A stretch of DNA of 64,000 bases from Pseudomonas fulva (GCF_015680705.1 NZ_JADNYP010000005.1:186001-250000); one strand, 5' to 3'. Numbered from the stretch's first letter, positions 19,651 to 33,336 are shown. Notes: generated by a model not told the origin, from the letters alone. Program-made: numbers and translations.

Positions 19651-21516
19651 ATGCTGAACAAATACCCTCTGTGGAAATACGCACTGATCTTGCTGGTGCT
19701 GGCGATCGGTTTCATTTATTCCGCTCCCAACCTCTACCCTGACGATCCGGCGGTACAGATCAGCGGTGCCAGCACCGCGCTGCAAGTCGGCCAGGCAGAC
19801 CTGGACCGCGCCAGCAAGGCGCTGAACGATGCCGGCATCGCGGTCAAGGGCACCAACCTGGGCGAGCAGGGCAAGGGCGCGCTGTTGCGCCTGGTGAACC
19901 AGGAAGACCAGCTTCCGGCCAAGGACGTGGTGCGCAAGGCACTGGGCGATGACTATGTCGTGGCCCTGAACCTGGCACCGACCACCCCGCAATGGCTGCG
20001 CAACCTCGGCGCCAGCCCGATGAAGCTTGGCCTGGACCTGTCCGGTGGCGTGCACTTCCTGCTCGAAGTCGACATGGACAAGGCCATGGCTGCACGCATG
20101 AAGGTCTATGAAGGCGAAGTCAAGACCTTGCTGCGCAAGGAGCGTGTCCGCTACCGCAGCCTGCCGCAGCAGGACGGCGGCATCATGCTGGGCTTTGCCG
20201 ACGACGCCACGCGCGAGCAGGCACGCGACCTGGTTCGCAAGAATTTCACCGATTTCGACCTGACCACCAGCGAGCGCAACGACCTCGCCGTGCTGCGCCT
20301 GGCGCTGACCCAGGCCAAGGTCGCCGAGATCCGCGAATACTCGATCAAGCAGAACCTGACCACCGTGCGCAACCGGGTCAACGAGCTGGGCGTTGCCGAG
20401 CCGCTGGTGCAGCGCCAGGGCGCCAATCGCATCGTGGTCGAGCTGCCAGGCGTGCAGGACACTGCCGAGGCCAAGCGCATCCTCGGCAAGACCGCCAACC
20501 TCGAGTTCCGCTTCGGTGCCGAGCCGGGCGCTTCCCGTGCCACCACCGAAGTCTTCGAGTTCCGCGAAGGTGGGCGCTCCGCCGCGGTCGAGCGTGGCCT
20601 GATCATCACCGGCGACCAGGTCACCGATGCCCAGGCCGGTTTCGACGAGCACGGCCGTCCGCAGGTCAACATCCGCCTCGATGGCCATGGCGGCGAGCTG
20701 ATGAACCGTGCCACCCGCACCAACGTGGGTCGCAGCATGGCGGTGATCTTCATCGAGCAGAAGCCGATCACCCGCTACGAAAAGAAGATGGTCGACGGCG
20801 TCGAGAAGGACGTCGCGGTGCAGACTTTCCAGGAAGAGAAGAAGATCATCAGCCTGGCGACCATCCAGTCGCCGCTGGGCAGCCAGTTCCGTATCACCGG
20901 CCTGAACGGCCAGGGCGAGTCGTCCGAGCTTGCCCTGCTGCTGCGCGCCGGCGGCCTGGCCGCGCCCATGTACTTCGCCGAGGAACGCACCATCGGCCCG
21001 AGCCTGGGCGCCGACAACATCACCAAGGGTATCGATGCGTCCCTGTGGGGCATGCTGTTCGTATCGCTGTTCATCATCGCCATCTATCGCGGCTTCGGCG
21101 TGATCGCCACGATCGCCCTGGCTGGCAACATGGTCTTGCTGATGGCCCTGATGTCGCTGCTTGGCGCGACCCTGACCTTGCCTGGCATTGCCGGCATCGT
21201 CCTGACCATGGGCATGGCGGTCGACGCCAACGTGCTGATCTTCTCGCGGATCCGTGAAGAGATCAAAGCCGGCATGTCGGTGCAGCGCGCCATTCATGAA
21301 GGCTTCAACCGCGCCTACACCGCGATCATCGACGCCAACCTGACCAGCCTGCTGGTCGGCGGCATTCTCTTCGCGATGGGTACCGGGCCGGTCAAGGGCT
21401 TCGCGGTCACCATGTCCCTCGGGATTTTCACCTCGATGTTCACCGCCGTCATGGTGACCCGTGCAATGGTCAACCTGACCTGCGGCGGGCGTGACATCAA
21501 GAAGCTGTGGGTTTAA
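19651..21516 (+). CDS. secD: Protein translocase subunit SecD
   Basis: With SecF it forms a proton-driven RND-family motor that pulls exported proteins across the membrane after SecYEG. The 621-residue protein has an N-terminal helix (about 10-28), the periplasmic P1 domain beginning with the conserved GLDLSGGVHFLLEVD, and a C-terminal block of five helices containing MAVDANVLIFSRIREE, the charged region linked to proton movement. A GTG at 19648 directly precedes ATG 19651; either may be used. secF follows after 9 bases. Confidence 0.97.
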   Translation: MLNKYPLWKYALILLVLAIGFIYSAPNLYPDDPAVQISGASTALQVGQADLDRASKALNDAGIAVKGTNLGEQGKGALLRLVNQEDQLPAKDVVRKALGDDYVVALNLAPTTPQWLRNLGASPMKLGLDLSGGVHFLLEVDMDKAMAARMKVYEGEVKTLLRKERVRYRSLPQQDGGIMLGFADDATREQARDLVRKNFTDFDLTTSERNDLAVLRLALTQAKVAEIREYSIKQNLTTVRNRVNELGVAEPLVQRQGANRIVVELPGVQDTAEAKRILGKTANLEFRFGAEPGASRATTEVFEFREGGRSAAVERGLIITGDQVTDAQAGFDEHGRPQVNIRLDGHGGELMNRATRTNVGRSMAVIFIEQKPITRYEKKMVDGVEKDVAVQTFQEEKKIISLATIQSPLGSQFRITGLNGQGESSELALLLRAGGLAAPMYFAEERTIGPSLGADNITKGIDASLWGMLFVSLFIIAIYRGFGVIATIALAGNMVLLMALMSLLGATLTLPGIAGIVLTMGMAVDANVLIFSRIREEIKAGMSVQRAIHEGFNRAYTAIIDANLTSLLVGGILFAMGTGPVKGFAVTMSLGIFTSMFTAVMVTRAMVNLTCGGRDIKKLWV

Positions 21517-21525
21517 GGGGCTGCC

Positions 21526-22434
21526 ATGAAAACCATCAACTTCATGGGCGTGCGCAATGTCGCGTTCGCCATTACCGTGCTTCTGACCGTGCTGGCGCTG
21601 TTCAGCTGGTGGCAGAAGGGCCTGAACTTCGGCCTGGACTTTACCGGCGGTACGCTGATCGAGCTGACCTACGAGCGTCCGGCGGACCTGCAAAAGGTGC
21701 GCGGCGAGTTGGTCGAGGCCGGCTTCCACGAAGCCGTGGTACAAAGCTTCGGCGCCACCACCGACCTGCTGGTGCGCATGCCGGGCGACGATCCGCAATT
21801 GGGCACCCGCGTGGCCGAAGCGCTGCAAAAGACCGGTGGGGACAACCCGGCAGTGGTCAAGCGTGTCGAGTTCGTCGGGCCGCAGGTGGGCGAGGAACTG
21901 CGTGACCAGGGTGGCCTGGGCATGCTGCTGGCCCTGGGCGGCATCCTCATCTACCTGGCATTCCGCTTCCAGTGGAAGTTCGCGGTCGGGGCGATCATTT
22001 CGCTGGTCCACGACGTGGTGGTGACCCTGGGCATCCTGTCGTTCTTCCAGATCACCTTCGACCTGACGGTGCTGGCGGCGGTGCTGGCCATCATCGGCTA
22101 CTCGCTCAACGACACCATCGTGGTGTTCGACCGGGTCCGCGAGAACTTCCGGGTCATGCGCAAGGCTTCGCTGATCGAGAACATCAACGTCTCGACCACC
22201 CAAACCCTGCTGCGTACCATCGCCACCTCGGTTTCGACCCTGCTGGCGATCGCCGCCTTGCTGTTCTTCGGCGGCGACAACCTGTTCGGTTTCTCGCTGG
22301 CGCTGTTCATCGGCGTCATGGCCGGTACCTACTCGTCGATCTACATCGCCAACGTGGTACTGATCTGGCTGAACCTGAACAGCGAAGACCTGATTCCGCC
22401 AGTCAAGGCCGAGGGTGTGGACGACCGTCCTTGA
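21526..22434 (+). CDS. secF: Protein translocase subunit SecF
   Basis: A 302-residue partner of SecD. It starts with one helix (about 11-28), the periplasmic segment GLDFTGGTLIEL, and then five helices including the conserved GYSLNDTIVVFDRVRENF and the loop before it. The length is normal. AAGGGGCTGCC precedes the ATG. The operon ends at the hairpin-plus-T-run terminator immediately downstream. Confidence 0.97.
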   Translation: MKTINFMGVRNVAFAITVLLTVLALFSWWQKGLNFGLDFTGGTLIELTYERPADLQKVRGELVEAGFHEAVVQSFGATTDLLVRMPGDDPQLGTRVAEALQKTGGDNPAVVKRVEFVGPQVGEELRDQGGLGMLLALGGILIYLAFRFQWKFAVGAIISLVHDVVVTLGILSFFQITFDLTVLAAVLAIIGYSLNDTIVVFDRVRENFRVMRKASLIENINVSTTQTLLRTIATSVSTLLAIAALLFFGGDNLFGFSLALFIGVMAGTYSSIYIANVVLIWLNLNSEDLIPPVKAEGVDDRP

Positions 22435-22467
22435 CGGGTTTTTCCCACGCCGAATGAGGCAGCGAGA

Positions 22468-22499
22468 GGCGCAAGTGTTGAACTTGCGCCTTTTTTTTT
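22468..22499 (+). terminator. Rho-independent terminator after secF
   Basis: A 9-bp stem (GGCGCAAGT 22468-22476 with ACTTGCGCC 22482-22490) closes a 5-base loop, and nine T residues follow. It ends the queA-secF unit. Confidence 0.95.
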
Positions 22500-22556
22500 G
22501 CTCCAAGGCAGGGACAAGCGCGGGCGCGGACCCGCAGGTACGATCAGGAGGTTCAG

Positions 22557-23105
22557 GTGAACAAGTCAATGCTGGTGGGTGCGGTTCTAGGCGCGGTCGC
22601 GGTGACTGCCGGAGGCGCATTCGCGACCTACAGCTTGGTCAACAAGGGGCCTGAATACGCCCAGGTGACCGCTGTTCAACCGATCAAGGAAACCATCAAG
22701 ACGCCGCGGCAGGTGTGCAAGGACGTGACCGTTACCCGTCAGCGTCCAGTGCAGGACCAGCACCAGATCGCCGGAACCGTGCTGGGCGCAGTGGCCGGCG
22801 GCTTGCTGGGCAACCAGGTCGGCGGTGGCACTGGCAAGAAGATCGCCACGGTCGCCGGAGCGGTAGGCGGCGGCTACGCCGGCAACAAGGTGCAGGAGCA
22901 CATGCAGAACGGCGACACCTACACCACTACTCAGACCCGCTGCAATACGGTCAACGACGTCAGCGAGAAGGTCGTCGGTTACAACGTCAAGTATGCCATC
23001 GGCGAGAAGACCGGCCAGGTGAAGATGGACCGCGACCCAGGTTCGACCATCCCCCTGGACAAGGACGGCCGCCTGGTGCTGAGCGAGGCGCACACGGGGC
23101 AGTGA
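22557..23105 (+). CDS. Glycine-zipper 2TM domain envelope protein
   Basis: A 182-residue envelope protein with a GTG start preceded by CAGGAGG (7 bases). The N-terminal hydrophobic segment (about 5-28) is a signal or anchor, and a glycine zipper 2TM domain follows at about 70-110 (AGTVLGAVAGGLLGNQVGGG, then VAGAVGGGYAGNKVQ). The C-terminal part, with two lone cysteines (VCKDV and TRCNTV), resembles SlyB/RcsF-neighbour type proteins without known activity. A homolog follows secF in P. aeruginosa as I recall, so its place here is ancestral. Confidence 0.8.
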   Translation: MNKSMLVGAVLGAVAVTAGGAFATYSLVNKGPEYAQVTAVQPIKETIKTPRQVCKDVTVTRQRPVQDQHQIAGTVLGAVAGGLLGNQVGGGTGKKIATVAGAVGGGYAGNKVQEHMQNGDTYTTTQTRCNTVNDVSEKVVGYNVKYAIGEKTGQVKMDRDPGSTIPLDKDGRLVLSEAHTGQ

Positions 23106-23123
23106 GCGCAGGCCCTTGCCGCG

Positions 23124-23161
23124 GACATGAAAAAGCACCCAGATGGGTGCTTTTTCATGTC
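23124..23161. terminator. Bidirectional terminator between glycine-zipper and dolP genes
   Basis: A perfect 17-bp stem (arms 23124-23140 and 23145-23161, with the core GCACCC/GGGTGC) closes an AGAT loop. A and T runs flank the core, so it can terminate both convergent transcripts. It also marks an apparent change of synteny block. Confidence 0.93.
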
Positions 23162-23171
23162 CGCCATCCGC

Positions 23172-24799
<1,628 letters not shown>

Positions 24800-24800
<1 letters not shown>

Positions 24801-26620
24801 CAGCGCGGCGTATCGGGCAGGCGCTGGATGCGGCCACCGGTGAACTGCGCCCAAGGCAGCTGACGCTCGATGCGCTGGTTCTGGTTCAGGCTCAGGCTGC
24901 CGGACAGCCCGTCGATGCGATTGTCCGGCAGGGCCTTCAACTGGCCCAGGCGCGGCGCCAGGCCATAGGCGTCGACGCCCATGGCATAAAGGCGACCCAG
25001 GCTGCCCGCAGCTTGCGGCCACTGCTGCACCACCTGCTGGCGCAGTGGGTTGTCGCTGTCGAGCAGCCACGGCGTTTCGCAGAACATGATGCCAGTCATG
25101 TCCTTGTACTGGTTCACATCGCCACTGGCGCTGTAGAGGTTCGAGGTGGCGTACACCGGGACGTTGCCGGCGTACTGGAAGTTCAGGGTCGGCTTGATCT
25201 GCTGGGCCTGTTGCGGGGTCGCGGCCAAGAACAGGAAGTCGATGTCCTGGCGCCGCGCCGGCTGGGCCGCCACGTCACCGCCCACGACGCTCTGCAGGCT
25301 CTTGGCGCGACTTTCGCTCTGGCGCAGCTGGAGCAGGTCGGCGATCTGCTGGGCCAGGGCCACCGGCTGGGCGATGTGATCGGCAGCCAGCAGGGTGCCG
25401 CCACGGGCCTCCCAGTCCTGGCGGAAGGCATTGAGGACGCGATCGCCCCACTCGCCGCTCGGCACCAGGGCGACGGCGCGGACCAGGCCGTCGGCATGGG
25501 CGCGGCGAGAGACCTCGCGTGCCTCGTCTTCGGCGGCCAGGCCAAACTGGAACAGTTGTGGGGGCGGGGTCTGGCCGGCATCGGCGTAGTTGAGGGCCAG
25601 CGTGGTGATCGGCAGCTGCGGGTAGTCGGCCAGCTTCTTGACCAGGGGTTTTTCCAGCGGCCCGACCACCATCTGGATGCCGGCGGCCTGGGCCTGGCGG
25701 TAGAAATCATCCAGCGAGGTGATGCGCGAGCTGTCGAAGACCTGGATCTTCGGCGCTGGCTGGCCAGCCTGGGATGCCTGGAAATGAGCGGCCATGAAAC
25801 CGTCGCGCAGGGCTCGCGCGACATTGGCCAGGGGACCCTCCTGGGGCAGCAGCAGGGCGATGCTGTCCAGCGGCTGGCTGGCCAGCTCGCGCAGCTTGGC
25901 CAATGCCTGTGGCAGTTGCATGGCCGCCGGATGCTGCGGGTGCTGGCTGCGCCAGGTGTCGATGGCTGCCTGTTGCTGCTCGAGGGTGCCGGCGCTCTTG
26001 ACCGCCAGGGCCAGGCTGGCCCAGCCGGCGAACACGTCGGTGCCGCCGCTGGCGCCTTGCAGCTGCTCGACGGGCAGCCCGGCGAGCAGGGTCCAGATGG
26101 CGTCGGCATTGCCGGTTGCGGCCGCGCCGCCGAGCAACGGCGCGAGCATCACGCGCTGGCGTGCCGCCTCCAGTGCCTGACCGTCGGCTTCGAGGGCCGC
26201 GACATGCACGCTGTAGGTGCGCACCTGCAGATCCGCTGGCAGCTCGCCGAGGTGTTGCAGGCTCGGGTGCGCCAAGGCGCCGAGCGCGGCCCTGGGCTGG
26301 TTGCGGCTCATCGCCAGCTCCGCCGCCAGGGTGCTGGCCAGGACCTGCTGGGCCGGCTTGAGCGACTCCAGCGGGATCTGCTCGAGAATCCGCGCGGCGC
26401 GCGGCTTGTCGTCCTGTCGGTAGGCCAGGTCGGCGGCGCCCAGGCGCAGCAGTGCCGCTTCTTCCGCGGACTTGCTGGAAGCCGCCTGTTCGAGCAGTTG
26501 TTCGATGCTGGCATCCGGAGTGCGCGGCAGCTCGCCCAGGCTGGACGAGGGCGAGCTGGTGCACGCCGCCAGCAAGGCAGCGAAGCAGAGGGCTGCAAGC
26601 AGCCGCAGGCAAGCGATCAT
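24800..26620 (-). CDS. lpoA: Penicillin-binding protein activator LpoA
   Basis: A 606-residue outer-membrane lipoprotein that stimulates the bifunctional peptidoglycan synthase PBP1a from outside. The lipobox LLAAC puts the acylated cysteine at C20. The N-terminal half (about 30-270) is a TPR-like helical domain and the C-terminal half (about 275-590) a periplasmic-binding-protein-like fold (DSIALLLPQEGPLANVARALRDGF onward). It is the first gene of the lpoA-yraN-gmhA-dolP unit and diverges from rsmI. Confidence 0.92.
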
Positions 26621-26809
26621 GTAATGGTCCTGTTACTCGATCAAGTTGGTCGGCAATTGTACCCAAGCGCCGGGTCGGGTGCGACGCCGCTGACGCCGAA
26701 GCTTCACTATAGGTCGCGCTCGCGCCTTCGCCCGCGAAGTTCTTTGCGCGCTGTTGCCGGCGCTCGGGCTACAATGGCGCCTTTGATCCGAAAGAGACAG
26801 GTGTACGCC

Positions 26810-27685
26810 GTGACTGATGTTCCAGGGGCTTCGAAATCCACCGGCGGGACGCTCTATGTCGTCGCCACGCCGATCGGCAACCTGGACGACATGAGCGCCA
26901 GGGCGCTGAAGGTGCTGGCTGGCGTGAAGCTGATCGCCGCGGAGGACACCCGCCATTCGCTGCGCCTGCTGCAGCATTTCGGCATCGCCACGCCCCTGGC
27001 GCCCTGTCACGAGCACAACGAGCGCGACGAGGGCAACCGCTTCATTGCCCGGCTGCTGGCCGGCGACGACGTGGCGCTGGTCTCGGACGCCGGTACCCCG
27101 CTCATTTCCGACCCAGGCTACCACCTGGTTCGCCAGGCCCGCGCTGCCGGCATCGCCGTGGTCCCGGTGCCAGGGGCCTGCGCGCTGGTGGCTGCGCTGT
27201 CGGCCGCAGGTCTGCCTTCGGATCGCTTCATCTTCGAAGGCTTCCTGCCAGCCAAGGCAGTCGGGCGGCGGACGCGCCTTGAACAGGTGAGGGAAGAGCC
27301 ACGCACATTGATCTTCTATGAAGCGCCGCATCGGATCCTGGAGTGCCTCGAGGACATGGAGGCGGTATTCGGCGGCGAACGGCCGGCGCTGCTCGCCCGC
27401 GAGCTGACCAAGACATTCGAGACGCTCAAGGGCGCGCCGCTTGCCGAGCTGCGCGCCTTCGTCGCCGCCGACGCCAACCAGCAGCGCGGCGAATGCGTGG
27501 TGCTGGTGGGCGGTTGGAGCGCGCCGGAAAATGAACAGGCGGTGAGTGGCGAGGCGCTGCGTGTCCTGGACCTGTTGCTGGCGGAAATGCCACTCAAGCG
27601 CGCAGCGGCGCTGGCGGCCGAAATTACCGGCGTGCGCAAGAACCTGCTTTACCAGGTCGCGCTCGAGAAACACAAAGCCAATTAA
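26810..27685 (+). CDS. rsmI: 16S rRNA (cytidine(1402)-2'-O)-methyltransferase
   Basis: Methylates the ribose of C1402 in the ribosomal P site. The 291-residue protein has the tetrapyrrole-methylase fold: GTLYVVATPIGNLDDMS near the N-terminus, EDTRHSLRLLQHF, LVSDAGTPLISDPGY (SAM site) and FEGFLPAK. GTG 26810 is chosen as giving the shortest sensible N-terminus (MTDVPGASKS) with a purine-rich GAGACAGG upstream; GTG 26801 and ATG 26774 are in frame too. It is divergent from lpoA, and rnpB follows directly. Confidence 0.93.
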   Translation: MTDVPGASKSTGGTLYVVATPIGNLDDMSARALKVLAGVKLIAAEDTRHSLRLLQHFGIATPLAPCHEHNERDEGNRFIARLLAGDDVALVSDAGTPLISDPGYHLVRQARAAGIAVVPVPGACALVAALSAAGLPSDRFIFEGFLPAKAVGRRTRLEQVREEPRTLIFYEAPHRILECLEDMEAVFGGERPALLARELTKTFETLKGAPLAELRAFVAADANQQRGECVVLVGGWSAPENEQAVSGEALRVLDLLLAEMPLKRAAALAAEITGVRKNLLYQVALEKHKAN

Positions 27686-27714
27686 TAGCTCGTTGATATT
27701 ATTGCGTTCTTCAC

Positions 27715-27743
27715 TTGTTCTTGCGCACGTCTGCCGTTAACCT
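27715..27743 (+). promoter_or_regulatory. Probable promoter of the RNase P RNA gene
   Basis: TTGTTC (27715-27720) and TAACCT (27738-27743) are separated by 17 bases, and the -10 ends 7 bases before the predicted RNA 5' end at 27751. The -10 is a weak match, so the call leans on position. Confidence 0.5.
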
Positions 27744-27750
27744 TGGCGGC

Positions 27751-28110
27751 GGAGAGTCGATTGGACAGTCGCTGCCGTTTTTTGTTCCGCAGAAAACGGG
27801 GGAGGAAAGTCCGGGCTCCATAGGGCAGAGCGCCAGGTAACGCCTGGGAGGCGCGAGCCTACGGAAAGTGCCACAGAAAACAACCGCCTAAGCACTTCGG
27901 TGCCGGTAAGGGTGAAAAGGTGCGGTAAGAGCGCACCGCGCGACTGGCAACAGTTCGTGGCTAGGTAAACCCCGCTCGGAGCAAGACCAAATAGGGTTCC
28001 ATATGGCGTGGCCCGCGTCGGAACCGGGTAGGTTGCTAAAGGCGTCCAGTGATGGCCGTCGTAGAGGAATGACTGTCCTCGACAGAACCCGGCTTACAGA
28101 TCGACTCTCC
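27751..28110 (+). ncRNA. rnpB: RNase P RNA component, bacterial class A
   Basis: The catalytic RNA that cleaves 5' leaders from pre-tRNAs, about 360 bases. The ends GGAGAGTCGA and TCGACTCTCC pair to form helix P1. The conserved core blocks are present: GAGGAAAGTCCGGGCTCC in the 5' part, and CAGAACCCGGCTTACAG near the 3' end, which together build helix P4. The boundaries are set by the P1 pairing and may be a few bases off. Confidence 0.95.
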
Positions 28111-28324
28111 ACCTTTCCCTTTCCTTTCCTCCGCTTACGGCATCAGACGTCTGCTCGTCGGTAATGCCGAAAAGATCTGACTCTTCACAAAGCACATTAA
28201 GTTAGCCATCTATCTTCCTGAGCAGCAGTTTCTTTCTCCCCTTCCGACACTTCCTTTTGTCGCCTACTTTCTCTCTTGTGGCGCTAAATCTTGGTCCTGT
28301 AAGGGTTTTCCTTATGAACGCGCC
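28111..28324. other. Pyrimidine-rich spacer between rnpB and the mra promoter
   Basis: The plus strand has long C/T tracts around 28111-28130 and 28212-28290. A 6-bp repeat CGGCAT/ATGCCG around 28138-28175 could form a hairpin after rnpB but lacks a T run. No gene or known RNA family is recognised. Confidence 0.4.
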
Positions 28325-28354
28325 TTGACGGTGCAGCGAGCGGATTCCTATAGT
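28325..28354 (+). promoter_or_regulatory. Pmra promoter of the dcw cluster
   Basis: TTGACG (28325-28330) and TATAGT (28349-28354) are 18 bases apart, close to sigma-70 consensus. Transcription would begin about 28361, just ahead of the MraZ boxes. It is the only strong promoter seen ahead of the 18-kb mraZ-lpxC block. Confidence 0.85.
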
Positions 28355-28363
28355 GTGCGCAAG

Positions 28364-28388
28364 TGGCAGAAAGTGGGAAGAAGTGGGT
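28364..28388 (+). promoter_or_regulatory. Three MraZ-binding boxes (autoregulatory operator)
   Basis: TGGCA (28364-28368), TGGGA (28374-28378) and TGGGT (28384-28388) repeat with exact 10-base period, each with AAG just before. In other bacteria MraZ binds direct TGGGN repeats spaced by 5 bases upstream of its own gene, and this is the same arrangement. Binding here should repress transcription just downstream of its start. Confidence 0.85.
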
Positions 28389-28429
28389 TTTCTGGCACGT
28401 AGAAGCTTCCACCGTGGGGAATCGCAACC

Positions 28430-28885
28430 GTGTTTCGCGGAGCCAACGCCGTCAGCCTCGATGCAAAAGGCAGGCTCGCCATGCCGAGTCGGTATCGCGA
28501 CGAACTCGCTTCGCGCTGCGGCGGACAGCTGATCGTGACCATCGATGCCACCGATCCCTGCCTGTGCGTGTACCCGCTCGACGAATGGGAACACATAGAA
28601 GCGAAACTGCGCGCCTTGCCGTCCCTGCGCGAAGAGAACCGTCGCCTTCAGCGGTTGCTGATCGGCAATGCGGTGGATCTCGAACTGGACGGCAGCGGGC
28701 GCTTCCTGGTGCCGCCACGCCTGCGCGAATACGCCGGGCTCGACAAGAAAGCGATGCTGGTGGGGCAACTGAACAAATTCCAGCTGTGGGACGAAGCGGC
28801 GTGGGAAGCGATTTCCGCGGCCGACCTTGCAGCTATTCGACAACCGGGCGCCGTGCCCGACGATTTGCGTGATCTGATCCTGTGA
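28430..28885 (+). CDS. mraZ: Transcriptional regulator MraZ
   Basis: A 151-residue AbrB-like DNA-binding protein that represses the dcw operon from repeats in its own leader. Two SpoVT/AbrB-like halves are visible: [25 protein letters not shown] and [23 protein letters not shown] (each with the DxxGR motif). It starts with GTG 28430, a frequent choice for this gene, and its stop overlaps the rsmH start as GTGA. First gene of the cluster. Confidence 0.95.
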   Translation: MFRGANAVSLDAKGRLAMPSRYRDELASRCGGQLIVTIDATDPCLCVYPLDEWEHIEAKLRALPSLREENRRLQRLLIGNAVDLELDGSGRFLVPPRLREYAGLDKKAMLVGQLNKFQLWDEAAWEAISAADLAAIRQPGAVPDDLRDLIL

Positions 28886-29825
28886 CCATAGATAGCGGCT
28901 TCAACCATATCACCGTGCTGCTCGACGAGGCCGTCGAGGCCATGGCCCTCCAAGCCGATGGCTGCTATCTCGACGGCACTTTCGGCCGGGGTGGGCACAG
29001 CCGCCTGATCCTTTCAAGGCTGGGCCCGCAGGGCAAGCTTCTGGGCTTCGACAAGGATCCACAGGCGATTGCCACGGGGCAAGCGCTGGCGGCCGAAGAC
29101 GGCCGCTTTGTCATTGTGCAGCGCAGCTTCGCCGAACTGGGCGAGGAAGTGGCCGCCCGCGGCCTGAGCGGCAAGGTTGGCGGCGTGCTGCTCGACCTGG
29201 GGGTCTCCTCGCCGCAGCTGGACGATCCAGCCAGAGGGTTCAGTTTCCTCAACGACGGTCCGCTGGACATGCGCATGGATCCGCAGCGTGGCTTGAGCGC
29301 TGCCGAGTTCATCGCCAGCGCGCCGGAAGAGGAAATCGCCCGTGTGTTCAAGGAATACGGCGAAGAGCGTTTCGCCAGGCGCATGGCGCGCGCGGTGGTC
29401 GAGCGCCGCGAGCGACAGCCGTTCACCCGTACTGCCGATCTGGCCGAGGTCCTGAAAGTCGCCAACCCCGCCTGGGAAAAGGGCAAGAACCCGGCGACCC
29501 GGGCCTTCCAGGGCCTGCGTATCCACGTCAACAACGAGCTCGGCGACCTGGAGGTGGGGTTGCAGGCGGCGCTCGATGCGCTGGCAGTGGGTGGCCGCCT
29601 GGTAGTCATCAGCTTCCACTCCCTGGAAGATCGCATCGTCAAGCTGTTCATGCGCAAGCTGGCCAAGGGCGAGGCGGACAACCTGCCGCGCAACCTGCCC
29701 GTGCAGCACAAGCCGTTCGAGCCAAAGATCCGTGTGCATGGCAAGGCGCAGTTCGCCTCCGAGGCCGAGCTCAAGGCCAACCCGCGGGCGCGCAGCGCCG
29801 TGATGCGCGTGGCGGAGAAGCTTCG

Positions 29826-29829
<4 letters not shown>
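28882..29829 (+). CDS. rsmH: 16S rRNA (cytosine(1402)-N4)-methyltransferase
   Basis: Methylates the N4 of C1402, the same nucleotide modified by RsmI encoded 1.2 kb upstream. The 315-residue class I methyltransferase shows [14 protein letters not shown] (SAM loop), [20 protein letters not shown] and the C-terminal [16 protein letters not shown] start overlaps the mraZ stop and its own stop overlaps ftsL (GTGA in both cases). Confidence 0.96.
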
Positions 29830-31851
<2,022 letters not shown>

Positions 31852-31852
<1 letters not shown>

Positions 31853-33336
31853 TGACAATGCCATTGAGCAAGCTGTTCGCCCATGCCAGCCGCGACCCGC
31901 TGATCCGTGAACTGACCCTCGACAGTCGCCTGGTGCGCCCCGGCGACCTGTTCCTGGCCGTGCCCGGCGCCAGGGTCGACGGTCGGCGGCACATCGCCGA
32001 TGCCCTGGCCCGAGGCGCCGCCGCCGTGGCTTACGAAGAGCAGGATGCCTGCGTGCTGCCGATCACCGACGTGCCGCTGATTCCGGTTCGCGGCCTGGCT
32101 TCCCAGCTGTCGACCATCGCCGGGCACTTCTACGGCGAGCCGAGCCGGCAACTGACGATGATCGGCGTCACCGGTACCAACGGCAAGACCAGCGTCACCC
32201 AGCTGGTGGCCCAGGCCCTGGATATCCTCGGTTGTCATTGTGGCTTGATCGGCACCCTTGGTACCGGCTTCCATGGCGCGTTGCAGAGCGGCCGCCTGAC
32301 CACGCCCGACCCGGTAGCGGTGCAAGCGACCCTCAATGACCTGAAGAAGGCCGCAGCCAAGGCCGTGGCCATGGAGGTCTCTTCCCATGCGCTGGAGCAG
32401 GGCCGGGTCGCCGCCGTGGATTTCGATATCGCGGTGATGACCAATCTTTCGCGTGATCACCTCGACTATCACGGCAGCATGCAGGCCTACGAGGCCGCCA
32501 AGGCCCGCCTGTTCGACTGGCCGAGCCTGCGTAGCCAGGTGATCAATCTCGACGATGAGTTCGGGCGCCGACTGGTCGAGCGGTTCGCTCACAGGCCCCA
32601 CGCCGAGCATGTCGAGACGCGCCTGTTCAGCTACAGCCTGGAGAATCCCGATGCCTCGCTTTTCTGCCGCGAGGCCGTGTTCAGCGACGAGGGCGTGCGC
32701 GCCACCCTGGTCACCGCCCAAGGCGAGCGCACCCTGCGCAGCCAGCTGCTGGGCCGCTTCAACCTGAGCAACATGCTCGCCACGGTAGCCACCTTGCTGG
32801 CGATGGACTACGCCCTGGACGAGATCCTCCAGGTCACCGGGCGCCTGCACGGGCCGGTCGGGCGCATGCAGCGACTCGGGGGCGGCGACAAGCCGTTGGT
32901 GGTGGTCGACTATGCCCATACTCCCGATGCCTTGGAAAAGGTCTTGCAGGCCCTGCGTCCACACGCCCGGGGCAAGCTGCTGTGCCTGTTCGGTTGCGGG
33001 GGCGATCGGGACCGCGGCAAGCGCCCGCTGATGGCCGAGATGGCCGAGCGCCTGGCCGATCGCGTGATGGTGACCGATGACAATCCTCGTACCGAGGAAC
33101 CTTTGCGCATCTTTGACGACATACGTCCCGGTTTCGCCAAGGTGGCCCATGTCGAGTTCGTCGCCGGGCGTGGCGAGGCCATCGCTCGCCTGGTCGCCAG
33201 CGCCGCCGCCGACGATGTCATCGTCCTGGCGGGCAAGGGGCACGAGGATTACCAGGAGATCCATGGCCAGCGCCATGCGTTCTCCGATCTGCTGGAAGCC
33301 GAGAAGGCATTGTCGGCCTGGGAGGCTACACGATGA
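31852..33336 (+). CDS. murE: UDP-MurNAc-L-Ala-D-Glu:meso-diaminopimelate ligase
   Basis: Adds meso-DAP to the peptidoglycan precursor in the cytoplasm using ATP. The 494-residue ligase has the P-loop GTNGKT (108-113), the central SRDHLDYHG segment, and the DNPR motif in TDDNPRTEEP, whose arginine is diagnostic for DAP rather than lysine specificity. ATG 31852 overlaps the ftsI stop; ATG 31858 (MPLSKLF) is a close alternative. It overlaps murF by four bases. Confidence 0.97.

Noticed and set aside
19201..22620. 1139-codon minus-strand open frame
   Set aside because: It is antisense to yajC-secD-secF, is full of His/Gln/Gly as expected for a shadow frame in G+C-rich DNA, and resembles no family.
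27888..28112. Minus-strand open frame over rnpB
   Set aside because: The region is the conserved RNase P RNA core; the frame is incidental.
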